DNA of 64,000 nt from assembly GCA_016717705.1 (NCBI GenBank), contig JADKFD010000010.1, positions 36,685-100,684 of the forward strand. Direction: 5' to 3'. Within the stretch, counting starts at the first letter, position 1, and every line of letters starts with the position of its first letter. Below the pieces are notes generated by a model. The model made no database searches. It was not told the origin of the DNA and saw nothing but the letters and a program-made list of their open reading frames with translations. Source of the stretch: Rhodanobacteraceae bacterium. GTDB lineage: Bacteria; Pseudomonadota; Gammaproteobacteria; Xanthomonadales; SZUA-5. A program made the translations under genes and the position numbers. Of the stretch, positions 30,748 through 39,540 are shown one piece after another.

Positions 30748-33556
30748 CCCGAGGAATCCGCGCCGCGCATTCCATGAAATTGCGGCGGCGGCGCTGTCGG
30801 CGGTGGATCAAGTGCTGTCGCGCTGGCTTCCGCAAGGCAAGCGCGAGGGCCACGAATGGAAGGCCCGCAATCCGACCCGCAACGATAGCCGCCCCGGTTC
30901 GTTCTCGATCAGCCTAAACAACGGGAAGTGGGCGGACTTCGCCAGCGACGCGCGCGGCGGCGATCTGGTGGCGTTGGTGGCGTACCTGGAGGGATGCACT
31001 CAGGGCGCCGCGGCGGACAAACTGGCGGACTTCCTTGGGCTGCGCAGTGGCGACGCTCCGGCGGCCCCGGCGCGCGCGTCACCAGCGCCAGCGCCAGCCA
31101 AAGACGGCGCCGCCCCTGTCGCTCCCGTGCCTGATGACGCACCCGCGGCCCCGGCTGCGCATCCAAAGCACGGCAAGCCGTCCGCGGTGTGGGTCTATCG
31201 CGACCGCGACGGGCGCGAGCTGGCGCGCGTTTGTCGCTTCGATAAGGGCGAGGGCAAAAAGGAAATTCTACCCCTGACTTGCTGGCTCGATGCGGGCGGG
31301 CTCCGTTGGCACTGGCGGGCACTGGAAGAGCCGCGACCCTTGTTCGGGCTGGACCGGCTGGCCGATCGGCCGGGGGCTGCGGTTGTGGTTTGTGAAGGTG
31401 AAAAGGATTGCGATGCGGCGGCGGCGCTGCTGCCGGCGTTCGTGCCTGTCACCAGCTCCAACGGCGCGCGCTCTGCGGCAAAGGCGGATTGGGCGCCGCT
31501 GCGTGGCCGGCGGGTGGTGGTGTGGCCGGATCACGACGCGCCGGGGGCGAGCTATGCGGGCGACGTGGTGCGCCTGGCTACTGCTGCGGGTGCGCAGTCG
31601 GTGGTGGTCTTGAAGCCGGAAGTCATCGCAGAGCATCGCCCCGCGGCACTACGCGCCGAGCCTTTGCCCGAGGGCTGGGGCGCGGCGGATGCGCTGGCCG
31701 AAGGGATCGACCGGGACACGTTGGCGCGGCTGCTGGAAACGATGCACACCAGCAAGCCGGCCGGCGGCGCGCGCCGCACCCGTGAACCGGCGCGCGCCGC
31801 AAGCGGGCAGGGTGCGCCCCGTTCCGGCTTTGTCGAGATCAAGCAAGGCGACGCGCGCGGCTTGCGGCCGGGCATCTATTGGCAACCCGTTGGCACGGCA
31901 AGCGGTGGCGGTGAGCTGGTGGAAGGTGATCCGCAATTCATCTGCGCGCCGCTCAAGGTGGAAGCCTTAACCCGCGACGCCACCGGCAACGAATGGGGGC
32001 GCCTGTTGAGCTTCGCGGACCCTGACGGAAGCCCGCACACCTGGGCAATGCCGGCGAGCATGACAGCGCGCGGCGGCGATGAGTTGCGCGAGGAACTGTT
32101 ACGGCAAGGGCTGGAAATCACACCCGACCCGAACCGGCGGCGGCGCCTGGTGGAGTACATCTTGGGCGCTGCACCGGGACGCTTTGCCCGCTGCGTGGCG
32201 CGCACTGGCTGGGATCGCGCCGCCTTTGTGCTGCCTGGCCGGGTGTTCGGCGACACCGGGGAGGAAGCCGTCATCCTTCAGACGGGCGCGAGCGAAGGCG
32301 CCAAGCTGTCCAGCGCCGGCACCTTGGACGAATGGCGGCGGCATGTGTCCGCACCGTGCGCCGGCAATAGCCGGCTGGTCATTTCCGTGAGTATGGCTTT
32401 TGCCGCCCCATGTCTCGCACTTTGCGGCGCTGAAGGTGGCGGGCTGAACTTGAAAGGCGATTCGACCATGGGCAAATCGACGGCGCTTTGGCTCGGTGCG
32501 TCGGTCTATGGCTCGCCTCTTTCGGATGGTTACGTGCGGCAGTGGAAGCAGACGGATAACGCATTGGAAAGTGTGGCCGCGCTCCATTCGGACCTGCTGC
32601 TTTGCCTGGATGAGCTGGGGCAATTAGAAGCGAAATCTGCGGCGGGAGTTGCTTACCTGTTGGGCAATGGTTGCGGTAAAGCCCGCTCGCGTCGCGATGG
32701 TTCGCTACGTGCGCCGGCAACCTGGCGCGTCTTGTTTCTCTCTACCGGCGAAATCGGGTTGGCAAACTTGATGCAGGAAGCCGGCGGGCGCGAGCGCGGA
32801 GGTATGGCGGTTCGTGTTGTTGACCTTCCAGCCGACGCGGGCGCCGGCCTTGGCGTGTTTGACGTGGTGCCTGAGGGAATGCGGCCGGGTGAGTTCGCGG
32901 ACGCTCTGCGCGCCGCTGCGTCGCGCTACCACGGGACCGCGATCAATGGGTTTCTGGATGCGCTGACCAAGAACCTTGAACAGGCCCGCGGCTTCCTTCG
33001 TGAGTACGTACCTAACCTGGCTGCCGACCTGGCCGGCAATGACGCGGCGGGCCAAGTGCGCCGGGTGGCGCAGCGCTTCGCGCTGATCGCGGCCGGCGGG
33101 CGCCTGGCGAGTGAATACGGGATAACGGGGTGGGAAGCATGGGAAGCGCCGGACGCGGTGCGCCGCTGCTTTGCGGACTGGCTGGCAAACCGTGGAAGCA
33201 AGGGCGAGAGCGAACCGGCGGCGATGCTGGCGGCCGTGCGGCACTTCCTGGAACAGAACGGGGAGGCGCGATTTTCCCCGTTCGATCGCGGCGAGGATGA
33301 CAAGTCACCACGAACCTTGATGCGGTGCGGATGGCGGAAGAAGACGCCCGAGGGGCATGAGTTCTTGATCTTCCCCGAGTCCTTCCGGCATGAGGTCTGC
33401 AACGGTTTCGACGCGCGCGAGGTGGCTCGGCTGCTGGTGAAGTGCAATGCGTTGAAGCCGGAAGGCGACAGCGCCACGCGCAAGGAACGGATGCCGGACG
33501 GGTCGGGGATGCGCGTCTATCGCGTGCTCCCGGCGATATGGGACGCGGCGCCGTGA
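30737..33556 (+). CDS. TOPRIM + DUF927 primase/helicase-like replication protein
   Basis: 939 residues. The N-terminal ~100 residues resemble the primase head of DUF927 proteins without zinc cysteines (GSFSISLNNGKWADFASDARGGDLVALVAYL). An Ala/Pro linker follows. A TOPRIM-like domain has VVVCEGEKDCDAAAALLP (about 216) and VVVWPDHDAPG (about 260). The DUF927 ATPase domain has Walker A GDSTMGKST (about 573) and Walker B LLLCLDELGQ (about 621). This is the usual initiator/primase/helicase of integrative elements and satellites and should act at an origin within the element. The iteron-rich inverted repeat starts 45 bases after its stop and is the obvious candidate. Confidence 0.88.
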   Translation: MAINPRNPRRAFHEIAAAALSAVDQVLSRWLPQGKREGHEWKARNPTRNDSRPGSFSISLNNGKWADFASDARGGDLVALVAYLEGCTQGAAADKLADFLGLRSGDAPAAPARASPAPAPAKDGAAPVAPVPDDAPAAPAAHPKHGKPSAVWVYRDRDGRELARVCRFDKGEGKKEILPLTCWLDAGGLRWHWRALEEPRPLFGLDRLADRPGAAVVVCEGEKDCDAAAALLPAFVPVTSSNGARSAAKADWAPLRGRRVVVWPDHDAPGASYAGDVVRLATAAGAQSVVVLKPEVIAEHRPAALRAEPLPEGWGAADALAEGIDRDTLARLLETMHTSKPAGGARRTREPARAASGQGAPRSGFVEIKQGDARGLRPGIYWQPVGTASGGGELVEGDPQFICAPLKVEALTRDATGNEWGRLLSFADPDGSPHTWAMPASMTARGGDELREELLRQGLEITPDPNRRRRLVEYILGAAPGRFARCVARTGWDRAAFVLPGRVFGDTGEEAVILQTGASEGAKLSSAGTLDEWRRHVSAPCAGNSRLVISVSMAFAAPCLALCGAEGGGLNLKGDSTMGKSTALWLGASVYGSPLSDGYVRQWKQTDNALESVAALHSDLLLCLDELGQLEAKSAAGVAYLLGNGCGKARSRRDGSLRAPATWRVLFLSTGEIGLANLMQEAGGRERGGMAVRVVDLPADAGAGLGVFDVVPEGMRPGEFADALRAAASRYHGTAINGFLDALTKNLEQARGFLREYVPNLAADLAGNDAAGQVRRVAQRFALIAAGGRLASEYGITGWEAWEAPDAVRRCFADWLANRGSKGESEPAAMLAAVRHFLEQNGEARFSPFDRGEDDKSPRTLMRCGWRKKTPEGHEFLIFPESFRHEVCNGFDAREVARLLVKCNALKPEGDSATRKERMPDGSGMRVYRVLPAIWDAAP

Positions 33557-33600
33557 TCGGTGCGCTTAACGGCTGTTGGTCCGGCTGCGTCCGCCTGCAT

Positions 33601-33750
33601 CCGACCCTTCCGTATTTTGTCCCAGTAGTTGCGCGCAACTGGGACAAACTGGGACAGCCTAACCCATTGATTCGAAAGGCTGTCCCAGTTGTCCCAGTTG
33701 TCCCAGTCGGGAAAGGTGAAAGTGTAGGGAGGTGTGCGAGTTACACACGG
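33601..33750 (+). repeat. Left arm of 150-bp inverted repeat with TGTCCCAGT iterons
   Basis: About 95% identical to the complement of 34673-34821. It carries six TGTCCCAGT units: 33618 (forward), 33638 and 33648 (reverse), then three in tandem at 9-bp period from 33681 to 33707. Opposed units form palindromes around GCGCGCA and around ATTGATTCGAAAGG. Candidate replication origin or terminase-binding site. Confidence 0.85.
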
Positions 33751-33883
33751 TACGGAATGCGCGTGAAAGTGGGCGGGAATGCGCCTTGGAAAGTATGGGC
33801 CGGGCGGCGGCTGGGCCGCAGAAAGATCACTCCGCGCGGCAACTCTATGCACAAAGTATGCGCAAATATTCACGGGTCCTCCC

Positions 33884-34013
33884 CACAAGTTTACTTGTGC
33901 GGGTCGCAGGAGCGCAGAAACTGCGTAGTAAGTGATTGATTTATATGGTCAAAATGATGATTGATCCGGTCAAACGAGGTCAAAACAGCAGGAATCCGCA
34001 CAAGTAAACTTGC
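33884..34013 (+). promoter_or_regulatory. Control region upstream of the first Nu1-like gene
   Basis: The palindrome CACAAGTTTACTTGTG (33884-33899) recurs as GCACAAGTAAACTTGC (33998-34013). Between them GGTCAAA occurs three times in the same direction (33947, 33968, 33978) within AT-rich DNA, unlike the rest of the element. The second palindrome ends 15 bases before the ATG, so operator sites for a repressor or activator are likely. An origin unwinding region is an alternative. Confidence 0.6.
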
Positions 34014-34028
34014 ATCGAATGAATAGGA

Positions 34029-34589
34029 ATGCGTGAAATGAATATGCCAAAAGAGTGCACGAAATCCGAGTTTGCCCGGCTGTTGGGGGTGGACCCGGCG
34101 AACGTAAGTAGATGGGCGACTTCGCAGCGCCTGGAGCTGAACCCAAAGGGCAGAGTGATTGTGCTGCCGAGCCTGACCCGGTTGCTTGCCACGCTGGACC
34201 CCGGCCGAGGTGGGCGCGCTGGGAAGCGCGGGCCGGGTGACGGCGGGACTATTGACACCTGCCGGCGCCTGTTGGAACAGGCGGGCGCCAATGCGCAACC
34301 AGCGGCGGGGGTTGCGGACCTGGAGGCGCAGTTGGTGGAAGTGTCCGGACAGCTCGCCCATGAACGGGAGTGGCGCAAGGCGAACTGCTATCACCACGAC
34401 GAGGAGGCCAAGCTGCGGTGTCAGTTGTTGGACGCGATGGCGGCGCAGTGGGGCGAATTGACGGCGGCGCGGGAGGCGGGCGGCGATGCGTTCGACCGGA
34501 TCATGTACCGGATCGAGTGCCGCATTTACTTGGGCCTGTCCGATGAAGTGATCGCGACAGAAGAGGCGTTGATGTTCGACGATGAGTAG
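34029..34589 (+). CDS. Nu1-like DNA-binding protein, paralogue 1
   Basis: 186 residues. The N-terminal winged-helix KSEFARLLGVDPANVSRWATS with RLELNPKGRVIVLPSLTRLLATLDP is closely parallel to the start of the next gene (FARLLRVDPANVSRWAHANRIKF). After a Gly-rich linker the C-terminal half differs: LEAQLVEVSGQLAHEREWRK, then a helical segment ending IATEEALMFDDE. The parallel start suggests duplication of a terminase-small-subunit-like gene with a replaced or diverged oligomerisation part. It is flanked on both sides by the iteron arms, with two further TGTCCCAGT units (34598 and 34606) directly after its stop. The start may be the ATG at 34038. Confidence 0.65.
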   Translation: MREMNMPKECTKSEFARLLGVDPANVSRWATSQRLELNPKGRVIVLPSLTRLLATLDPGRGGRAGKRGPGDGGTIDTCRRLLEQAGANAQPAAGVADLEAQLVEVSGQLAHEREWRKANCYHHDEEAKLRCQLLDAMAAQWGELTAAREAGGDAFDRIMYRIECRIYLGLSDEVIATEEALMFDDE

Positions 34590-34672
34590 CGGGAAGCTGT
34601 CCCAGTGTCCCAGTGATTCCCCTACATACATAGTTCCGCGCGCTACCCTGCCGGCCTGGCTCGGGTTTCGCC

Positions 34673-34821
34673 CCGTGTGTAACTCGCGCACCTCCCTACA
34701 CTTTCACCTTTGCGACTGGGACAACTGGGACAACTGGGACAGCCTTTCGGATCAATGGGTTAGGCTGTCCCAGTTTGTCCCAGTTGCGCGCAATAACTGG
34801 GACAAAATGCGGAAGGGTCGG
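34673..34821 (-). repeat. Right arm of the 150-bp inverted repeat
   Basis: Complement of 33601-33750 with about seven differences. Six iteron units: three in tandem (34715-34741), then 34766, 34776 and 34796. It ends 38 bases before the second Nu1-like gene. Confidence 0.85.
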
Positions 34822-34859
34822 ACGGCATCGGCTGTGAATGGACAATTGGAGTACATGAA

Positions 34860-35537
34860 ATGGAAATACAGACGCCGGCAATGGGCGCCAATGGCGCGAC
34901 CCCGGAGCGTTGTTCTAGGGCTGACTTCGCACGCTTGCTGCGGGTTGACCCTGCGAATGTTTCAAGGTGGGCGCATGCGAACCGAATCAAGTTTGACGAA
35001 GCCGGCCGCGTTCTGGTTCGCGAGAGCCTAGAACAACTACTGATGACGCTTGACCCGACCCGCGGCGGTAGCGGCGCAACCCGTGGAGTTGGGAGCGGCG
35101 GCACTTTGGACCTGGTGCGGCAGATGTTGGAGCGACTCGGCAACCCGCCTGTGGTGGTCGATCCGGCGGCGGCGATCGACCCGGCATGTTTGGTTGACGT
35201 GCGAGAGATCGCATCCGACCGCGCGCGGTTGATGCGCGCACAGGCCGACCGCGTGGAGATGCAAAACGCGATAACAAGGCGGGAGTTGGCGCCCGTCAGC
35301 TTAATGGGGAATGTCCTTGCGAGGGCTGGAACGCGCGCCGGCCGGATGCTGGATACCATCCCTGGAGAAATCCGGCGCCGGCAACCCGAAATCAACGCCG
35401 ACGCGCTGGCGGCTGTCGCGGGGATCATCGCCAAAGTCCGCAACGCGGTTGCCAATCTGACTCTGGCGGACCTTCTCAGCGACAGCCCGGAGGATGAGGG
35501 GAGCGCGCGCGCGGCGCCGGATTGGGAAAGCCGGTAA
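34860..35537 (+). CDS. Terminase small subunit-like protein (lambda Nu1 family)
   Basis: 225 residues. N-terminal winged helix (SRADFARLLRVDPANVSRWA), Gly-rich linker, then SDRARLMRAQADRVEMQNA, LARAGTRAGRMLDTIPGEIRRRQPE and a final helix. These match, in order and spacing, the lambda gpNu1 segments HRLTRAQAD..ELKNA, VLSRIAGEIASILDGLP and QRRFPELE (recalled from the known lambda protein). gpNu1 recognises cosB and recruits the large terminase to start packaging. With no TerL or capsid gene here, such a protein would serve to direct a helper's packaging machinery to the element. It is the last gene before attR. Confidence 0.78.
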   Translation: MEIQTPAMGANGATPERCSRADFARLLRVDPANVSRWAHANRIKFDEAGRVLVRESLEQLLMTLDPTRGGSGATRGVGSGGTLDLVRQMLERLGNPPVVVDPAAAIDPACLVDVREIASDRARLMRAQADRVEMQNAITRRELAPVSLMGNVLARAGTRAGRMLDTIPGEIRRRQPEINADALAAVAGIIAKVRNAVANLTLADLLSDSPEDEGSARAAPDWESR

Positions 35538-36084
35538 GCCGCGCGGGTGGATTCCCTGCCGCCCCGTGCCTCCCGGCCCCGTAAGCATGCGACGCATGCC
35601 GGCGACAGCGCAGAGCCTTGGTGTTCTGGCTTGGTTCTCTTGGTCGCGCCGGCACACTCGGGCGCGCGCCGCCCGCCCCAAAATGCCCCCAGTTGTGAGC
35701 GAATACGGGGTAAATTGCGGGGTAATCGCGTTTCTGTTGCGCGAAATCAACATGCAAAACAGAGGGTTATGAGCTGTGTGCGAATCCTAACGTACGATCC
35801 GCGGATGTTCTTGGGCTTCGTTGGACACTAGAACAGGGTTCAACGCTCACCAGCTCGGGCACGCCGGCACCGGCACCCGGCACCCGGCACCGATGGCACC
35901 GGATCGCCCCGCCGCGCGCCGCCTTGCTTTGTAGTAGATTGCAACCCGCGGAAGGCGGCGGGACCGAAGCGCGGGGCATCGGCTGGCGGCCTACCGGGCA
36001 TCGGATGGGGGGCACATCTGGGGGCATATGGAAAACGACGCAACGCGAAACCCAGTCGTGGCGCGGTTTCTGGCTCTTGTTTGT
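35538..36084. other. Non-coding right end of the element
   Basis: About 550 bases. No convincing gene; short frames here lack protein character. It holds a CCGGCACCGGCACCCGGCACC tract near 35868-35900 and a segment (36005-36030, GGGGGGCACATCTGGGGGCAT) that resembles 26310-26345 just inside the left end, perhaps integrase arm sites. Confidence 0.5.
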
Positions 36085-36174
36085 GTCCTTTCCTCGCACC
36101 AATTGAACATCCGGACGGGTCCTAGACAGTCCGAAGCAACACCAAAAACCCCGCTTCGGCGGGGTTTTTGCGTT
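36085..36174 (+). repeat. attR direct repeat
   Basis: It runs GTCCTTTCCTCGCACCAATT... to GGGGTTTTTGCGTT, pairing with 26177-26267. One G of the tRNA acceptor stem is missing here (CTCGCACC for CTCGGCACC), so this copy would not rebuild a perfect tRNA end on excision unless the crossover falls to its right. Confidence 0.92.
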
Positions 36175-36993
36175 CTGGGGGGCGTCGCCGTGCGAGGGGA
36201 CGTCGTCATCGGCAAGATCGACGGTCGAGCATGGAATAGATCGCGGTAAGGACAGGCAGCATCCCAACCGCATCGTTCCCGACGAACGGCAGTTCCTGTT
36301 TCATCTGGCGGATCCCGCGCGCCGTAGACATTGATCATGCCGTAGCCCGCCCGCGCGGACTCCGCCGCCCGCATCGCAACACACCCAAGCCTGCCATGCC
36401 GTGCGCGAGTCGGTGGATTCCGCACGGTGAAGCTGTGCGGGATCCACCCTGCGTCCGGCGGGAACACGCATTACGCGAGCTCCGCCCCAGGCCGGAACAG
36501 GGCCGCGCCTTCGGCGCCGAAGGCGGCACCGTCCAACCCGCAGCGCATGACTCGGCGGTTGCCGTGAACGTCGCTGAGGTTTGCTGCGCACCGGGGCGGT
36601 GGTCAGAGCGCGGGCGAATCTGGAGTGCGGTGGCTTGCCACCGCTTTGGCTGCCTCGGGTCAACCAGCAACATCCACAGCGCCGGCAAGCCGGCGCACTG
36701 CAAATGGCTACGATCAATTTGATCGCGGACAGCCTGCGCTGAATCAGTTCCTGGGACGATTGCCCGCCCTGGCCAACGGTGCCCGGCCAACGGTGCCCCT
36801 GTGTCTGTTGTCACGCCGGCGTGGTGGTCGGGTTCTTCAGGCTGGCGGTTGGCAGCTTGGAGTGAGGAAGCGCAAGTCCGAGAGTCATCAACATGATGGC
36901 CGCCACGTCAGCACAGCGCATGCAAGCAGGCGAGAATCGCAAATCGACGCGTCGGTCGCTGAGCCAGCGGCAGAACATCCAGGAGACATCCCC
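36175..36993. other. Long gap before prpE without a recognisable gene
   Basis: About 820 bases beyond attR. Minus-strand frames give pieces such as GYGMINVYGARDPPDETGTAV but no family I recognise, so degraded coding DNA is possible. It contains a GCGCCGGCAAGCCGGCGC palindrome (36665-36712 block) that is repeated after prpE. Confidence 0.4.
36665..36712. repeat. Repeat flanking prpE, left copy
   Basis: CAGCAACATCCACAGCGCC, palindrome GCGCCGGCAAGCCGGCGC, then CAAATGGCTACG. It is matched by 38938-38984 (CAGCAGCATCCAAAAGCGCC ... CAGATGGCAACGG). Confidence 0.7.
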
Positions 36994-38892
36994 ATGACCA
37001 GCTATGCGCAGTTCCACCAACGTTCCCTCAGCGACCGCGACGCGTTCTGGTCCGAGCAGGCCGCTCTCATCGACTGGAAGACGCCGTACACCCAGGTTTG
37101 CGACTACAGCAATCCGCCCTTTGCCAAGTGGTTTGTCGGCGGTACCACCAATCTCTGCCACAACGCCGTGGATCGCCATCTGGCCACACGCGCCGGCCAG
37201 AACGCGCTGATCTTCGTCAGCACCGAGACCCACCAGGAACGCTGCTACAGCTTCAGCGAACTGCACGCCGAAGTGCAGCGCATGGCCGCCACGCTGCTGA
37301 GTCTGGGCGTGAGCAAGGGCGACCGCGTTCTGGTCTACATGCCGATGATCCCCGAGGCCGCGTTTGCCATGCTCGCCTGCACGCGCATCGGTGCCGTGCA
37401 CTCGGTGGTGTTCGGCGGCTTCGCCAGCGTCAGCCTGGCCAGCCGCATCGACGACGCACAGCCCACGCTCATCATCAGTGCCGACGCCGGCAGCCGCGGC
37501 GGCAAGATCGTGCCCTACAAACCGCTGCTCGACGAAGCCATCGCGCTGGCCCAACACAAGCCGGCCAAGGTGCTGATGGTGGACCGCGGCCTGAGCGCAT
37601 TCAACCGCGTGGCGGGCCGCGACGAAGACTACGCCGGCTGGCGCGAGAAGCACCTCGACACCGTGGTGCCCTGCGAATGGGTGGACGCCACCCATCCGAG
37701 CTACACGCTGTACACCAGCGGCACCACCGGCAAGCCCAAGGGCGTGCAGCGCGACACCGGCGGCTACGCCGTGGCGCTGGCCGCCAGCATCAAGCACATC
37801 TTCTGCGGCAAGCCCGGCGAAACCTACTTCAGCACCAGCGACATCGGCTGGGTGGTCGGTCACAGCTACATCATCTATGGCCCGCTGATCGCCGGCATGG
37901 CCACCATCATGTACGAGGGCCTGCCGATCCGCCCGGACGCCGCCATCTGGTGGAGCCTGGTCGAGAAGTACAAAGTCACGGTGATGTTCAGCGCCCCCAC
38001 CGCGGTGCGCGTGCTCAAGAAGCAGGACCCGGACGCGCTGAAGAAGCACGATCTGTCCAGCCTCAAGGCCCTGTTCCTGGCCGGTGAGCCGCTGGACGAA
38101 CCCACCGCGCAGTGGATCAGCGGCAGCCTGGGCCGCCCGATCATCGACAACTACTGGCAGACCGAAACCGGCTGGCCGATCCTGGCCATCTGCAACGGTG
38201 TCGAAGCGGCACCCAGCAAGTTTGGCTCGCCCGGCAAGCCCGTCTACGGTTACGACGTGAAGTTGTTCGACGAAGTCACCGGTGCAGAACTCACCGGCAC
38301 CCATCAGAAGGGCGTGGTCGCCATCGAAGGCCCGCTGCCGCCAGGCTGCATGCAGACCGTGTGGCGCGACGACGAACGTTTCGTCAGCACCTACTGGAAG
38401 AGCATTCCCGGCAGGATGGTGTACAGCACCTTCGATTGGGGCATCCGCGACGACGACGGCTACTTCTTCATCCTCGGTCGCACCGATGACGTCATCAACG
38501 TCGCCGGGCATCGTCTGGGCACGCGCGAGATCGAGGAGAGCATATCCAGCCACGCCAACGTGGCCGAAGTGGCCGTGGTGGGCGTGGCCGACCAGCTCAA
38601 GGGGCAGGTCGCCGTCGCCTTTGTGGTGCTCAAGGACGTGAGCCGCGCGGCCACGCCCGAGGCGGCGGCCAAGCTCGAAGCCGAGATCATGAAGGTGGTG
38701 GACGAGCAGTTGGGCGCCGTGGCGCGCCCGGCGCGCGTGCGCTTCGTCAGCGTCTTGCCCAAGACCCGCTCGGGCAAGACCCTGCGCCGCGCCATCCAGG
38801 CCGTGTGCGAGAGCCGCGACCCCGGCGACCTGACGACCATGGAAGACCCGGCAGCACTGCAGAACATCCGCGACCTGATTGCCGCGAAGTAG
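36994..38892 (+). CDS. prpE: Propionyl-CoA synthetase
   Basis: 632 residues; ATG at 36994 after CAGGAGA. ACS-type AMP-forming ligase: the P-loop-like TLYTSGTTGKPKGVQRDTGGY, DNYWQTETGWPI, STFDWGIRDDDGYFFILGRTDDVINVAGHRLGTREIEE and the acylatable Lys near the end in LPKTRSGKTLRRAIQ. The opening MTSYAQFHQRSLSDRDAFWSEQA and 'GVQRDTGGYAVAL' (in place of the acetyl-CoA synthetase equivalent) mark the PrpE branch. It activates propionate to propionyl-CoA for the methylcitrate or other route. No prpBCD genes are in the window. Confidence 0.94.
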   Translation: MTSYAQFHQRSLSDRDAFWSEQAALIDWKTPYTQVCDYSNPPFAKWFVGGTTNLCHNAVDRHLATRAGQNALIFVSTETHQERCYSFSELHAEVQRMAATLLSLGVSKGDRVLVYMPMIPEAAFAMLACTRIGAVHSVVFGGFASVSLASRIDDAQPTLIISADAGSRGGKIVPYKPLLDEAIALAQHKPAKVLMVDRGLSAFNRVAGRDEDYAGWREKHLDTVVPCEWVDATHPSYTLYTSGTTGKPKGVQRDTGGYAVALAASIKHIFCGKPGETYFSTSDIGWVVGHSYIIYGPLIAGMATIMYEGLPIRPDAAIWWSLVEKYKVTVMFSAPTAVRVLKKQDPDALKKHDLSSLKALFLAGEPLDEPTAQWISGSLGRPIIDNYWQTETGWPILAICNGVEAAPSKFGSPGKPVYGYDVKLFDEVTGAELTGTHQKGVVAIEGPLPPGCMQTVWRDDERFVSTYWKSIPGRMVYSTFDWGIRDDDGYFFILGRTDDVINVAGHRLGTREIEESISSHANVAEVAVVGVADQLKGQVAVAFVVLKDVSRAATPEAAAKLEAEIMKVVDEQLGAVARPARVRFVSVLPKTRSGKTLRRAIQAVCESRDPGDLTTMEDPAALQNIRDLIAAK

Positions 38893-38937
38893 GCGCGCCG
38901 ACAGTTGCGCCGGCAGCGCCAGAAGCGCCCGACGATC

Positions 38938-38984
38938 AGCAGCATCCAAAAGCGCCGGCAAGCCGGCGCCGCCAGATGGCAACG
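38938..38984. repeat. Repeat flanking prpE, right copy
   Basis: Same palindrome and flanks as 36665-36712, in the same orientation, 45 bases after the prpE stop. Confidence 0.7.
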
Positions 38985-39006
38985 GTCATGGCCACTGCGA
39001 TTCGAG

Positions 39007-39540
39007 TCAGCGCGCGGATAGCTCGGCGAGCAGTTCGTCGAGCTGTGCGAAGGTCTCGTGCGTGGCTTCCTGGGCCCCGGTGCCGGACTCGTCGAGCGCT
39101 TCCTTCGTGGGATACAGCTCGCTCATGACGAGCAGCGTCTTGCCGTCGCGCTCTTCGAAGGTCACCGTGGTGACGGATCCCAAGTCACCGCTTTCCTCGT
39201 TGGTCCAGACGATGCGCTTGTCCGGCACCACCTCGAGGTAACTGCCGAAGAACGCCATCGTGTTCGCAGGATCGTCGCCGAACACCAGGCGGTATTTGCC
39301 GCCGGTGCGTACGTCCATCTCGCACGAGCGCAGGGTCATGCCCATGGAGCGGGGCACCCACCAGCGCTTGAACAGCTCGGGCCTGGACCACGCCTCGAAT
39401 ACCAGCCGCGCGGGCGCGTCGAAGGTCCGCGTGACGACAACCTCGCGATCGGAGGTCTTGCGCACCGTCGTGCGCCGAGAATCACTGTCCCTGCTTGCGA
39501 GCACCGGCTTTCTCCTGTCGTTTGAGTTCGTCGAGAACAT
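39007..39540 (-). CDS. SRPBCC (AHSA1-type) protein
   Basis: 177 residues. START/AHSA1-like fold: VVVTRTFDAPARLVFEAWSRPELFKRWWVP, GGKYRLVFGDD, YLEVVPDKRIVWTNEE and TVTFEERDGKTLLVM. Such proteins bind hydrophobic ligands. They are very often encoded after an ArsR regulator, as here, with a 59-base overlap. The first ~35 residues are poorly conserved and the true start may lie further in. The ligand is unknown. Confidence 0.85.
   Translation of the reverse strand: MFSTNSNDRRKPVLASRDSDSRRTTVRKTSDREVVVTRTFDAPARLVFEAWSRPELFKRWWVPRSMGMTLRSCEMDVRTGGKYRLVFGDDPANTMAFFGSYLEVVPDKRIVWTNEESGDLGSVTTVTFEERDGKTLLVMSELYPTKEALDESGTGAQEATHETFAQLDELLAELSAR

Noticed and set aside
33601..34821. Inverted repeats read as ends of an insertion sequence around the 34029 gene
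   Set aside because: The enclosed gene is a DNA-binding Nu1-like protein, not a transposase, and the arms consist of regular iterons; no target-site duplication was seen.
34582..35031. Plus-strand frame of 149 codons with a repeated WDNWDNWD peptide, and its mirror at 33517-33888 on the minus strand
   Set aside because: The peptide is the translation of the tandem 9-bp iterons in the inverted-repeat arms; it overlaps the real Nu1-like gene and has no start signal.
35767..36273. Minus-strand frame spanning attR
   Set aside because: It crosses the integration junction and repeated terminator and resembles the frame at 26215-26607 only because attL and attR are duplicates.
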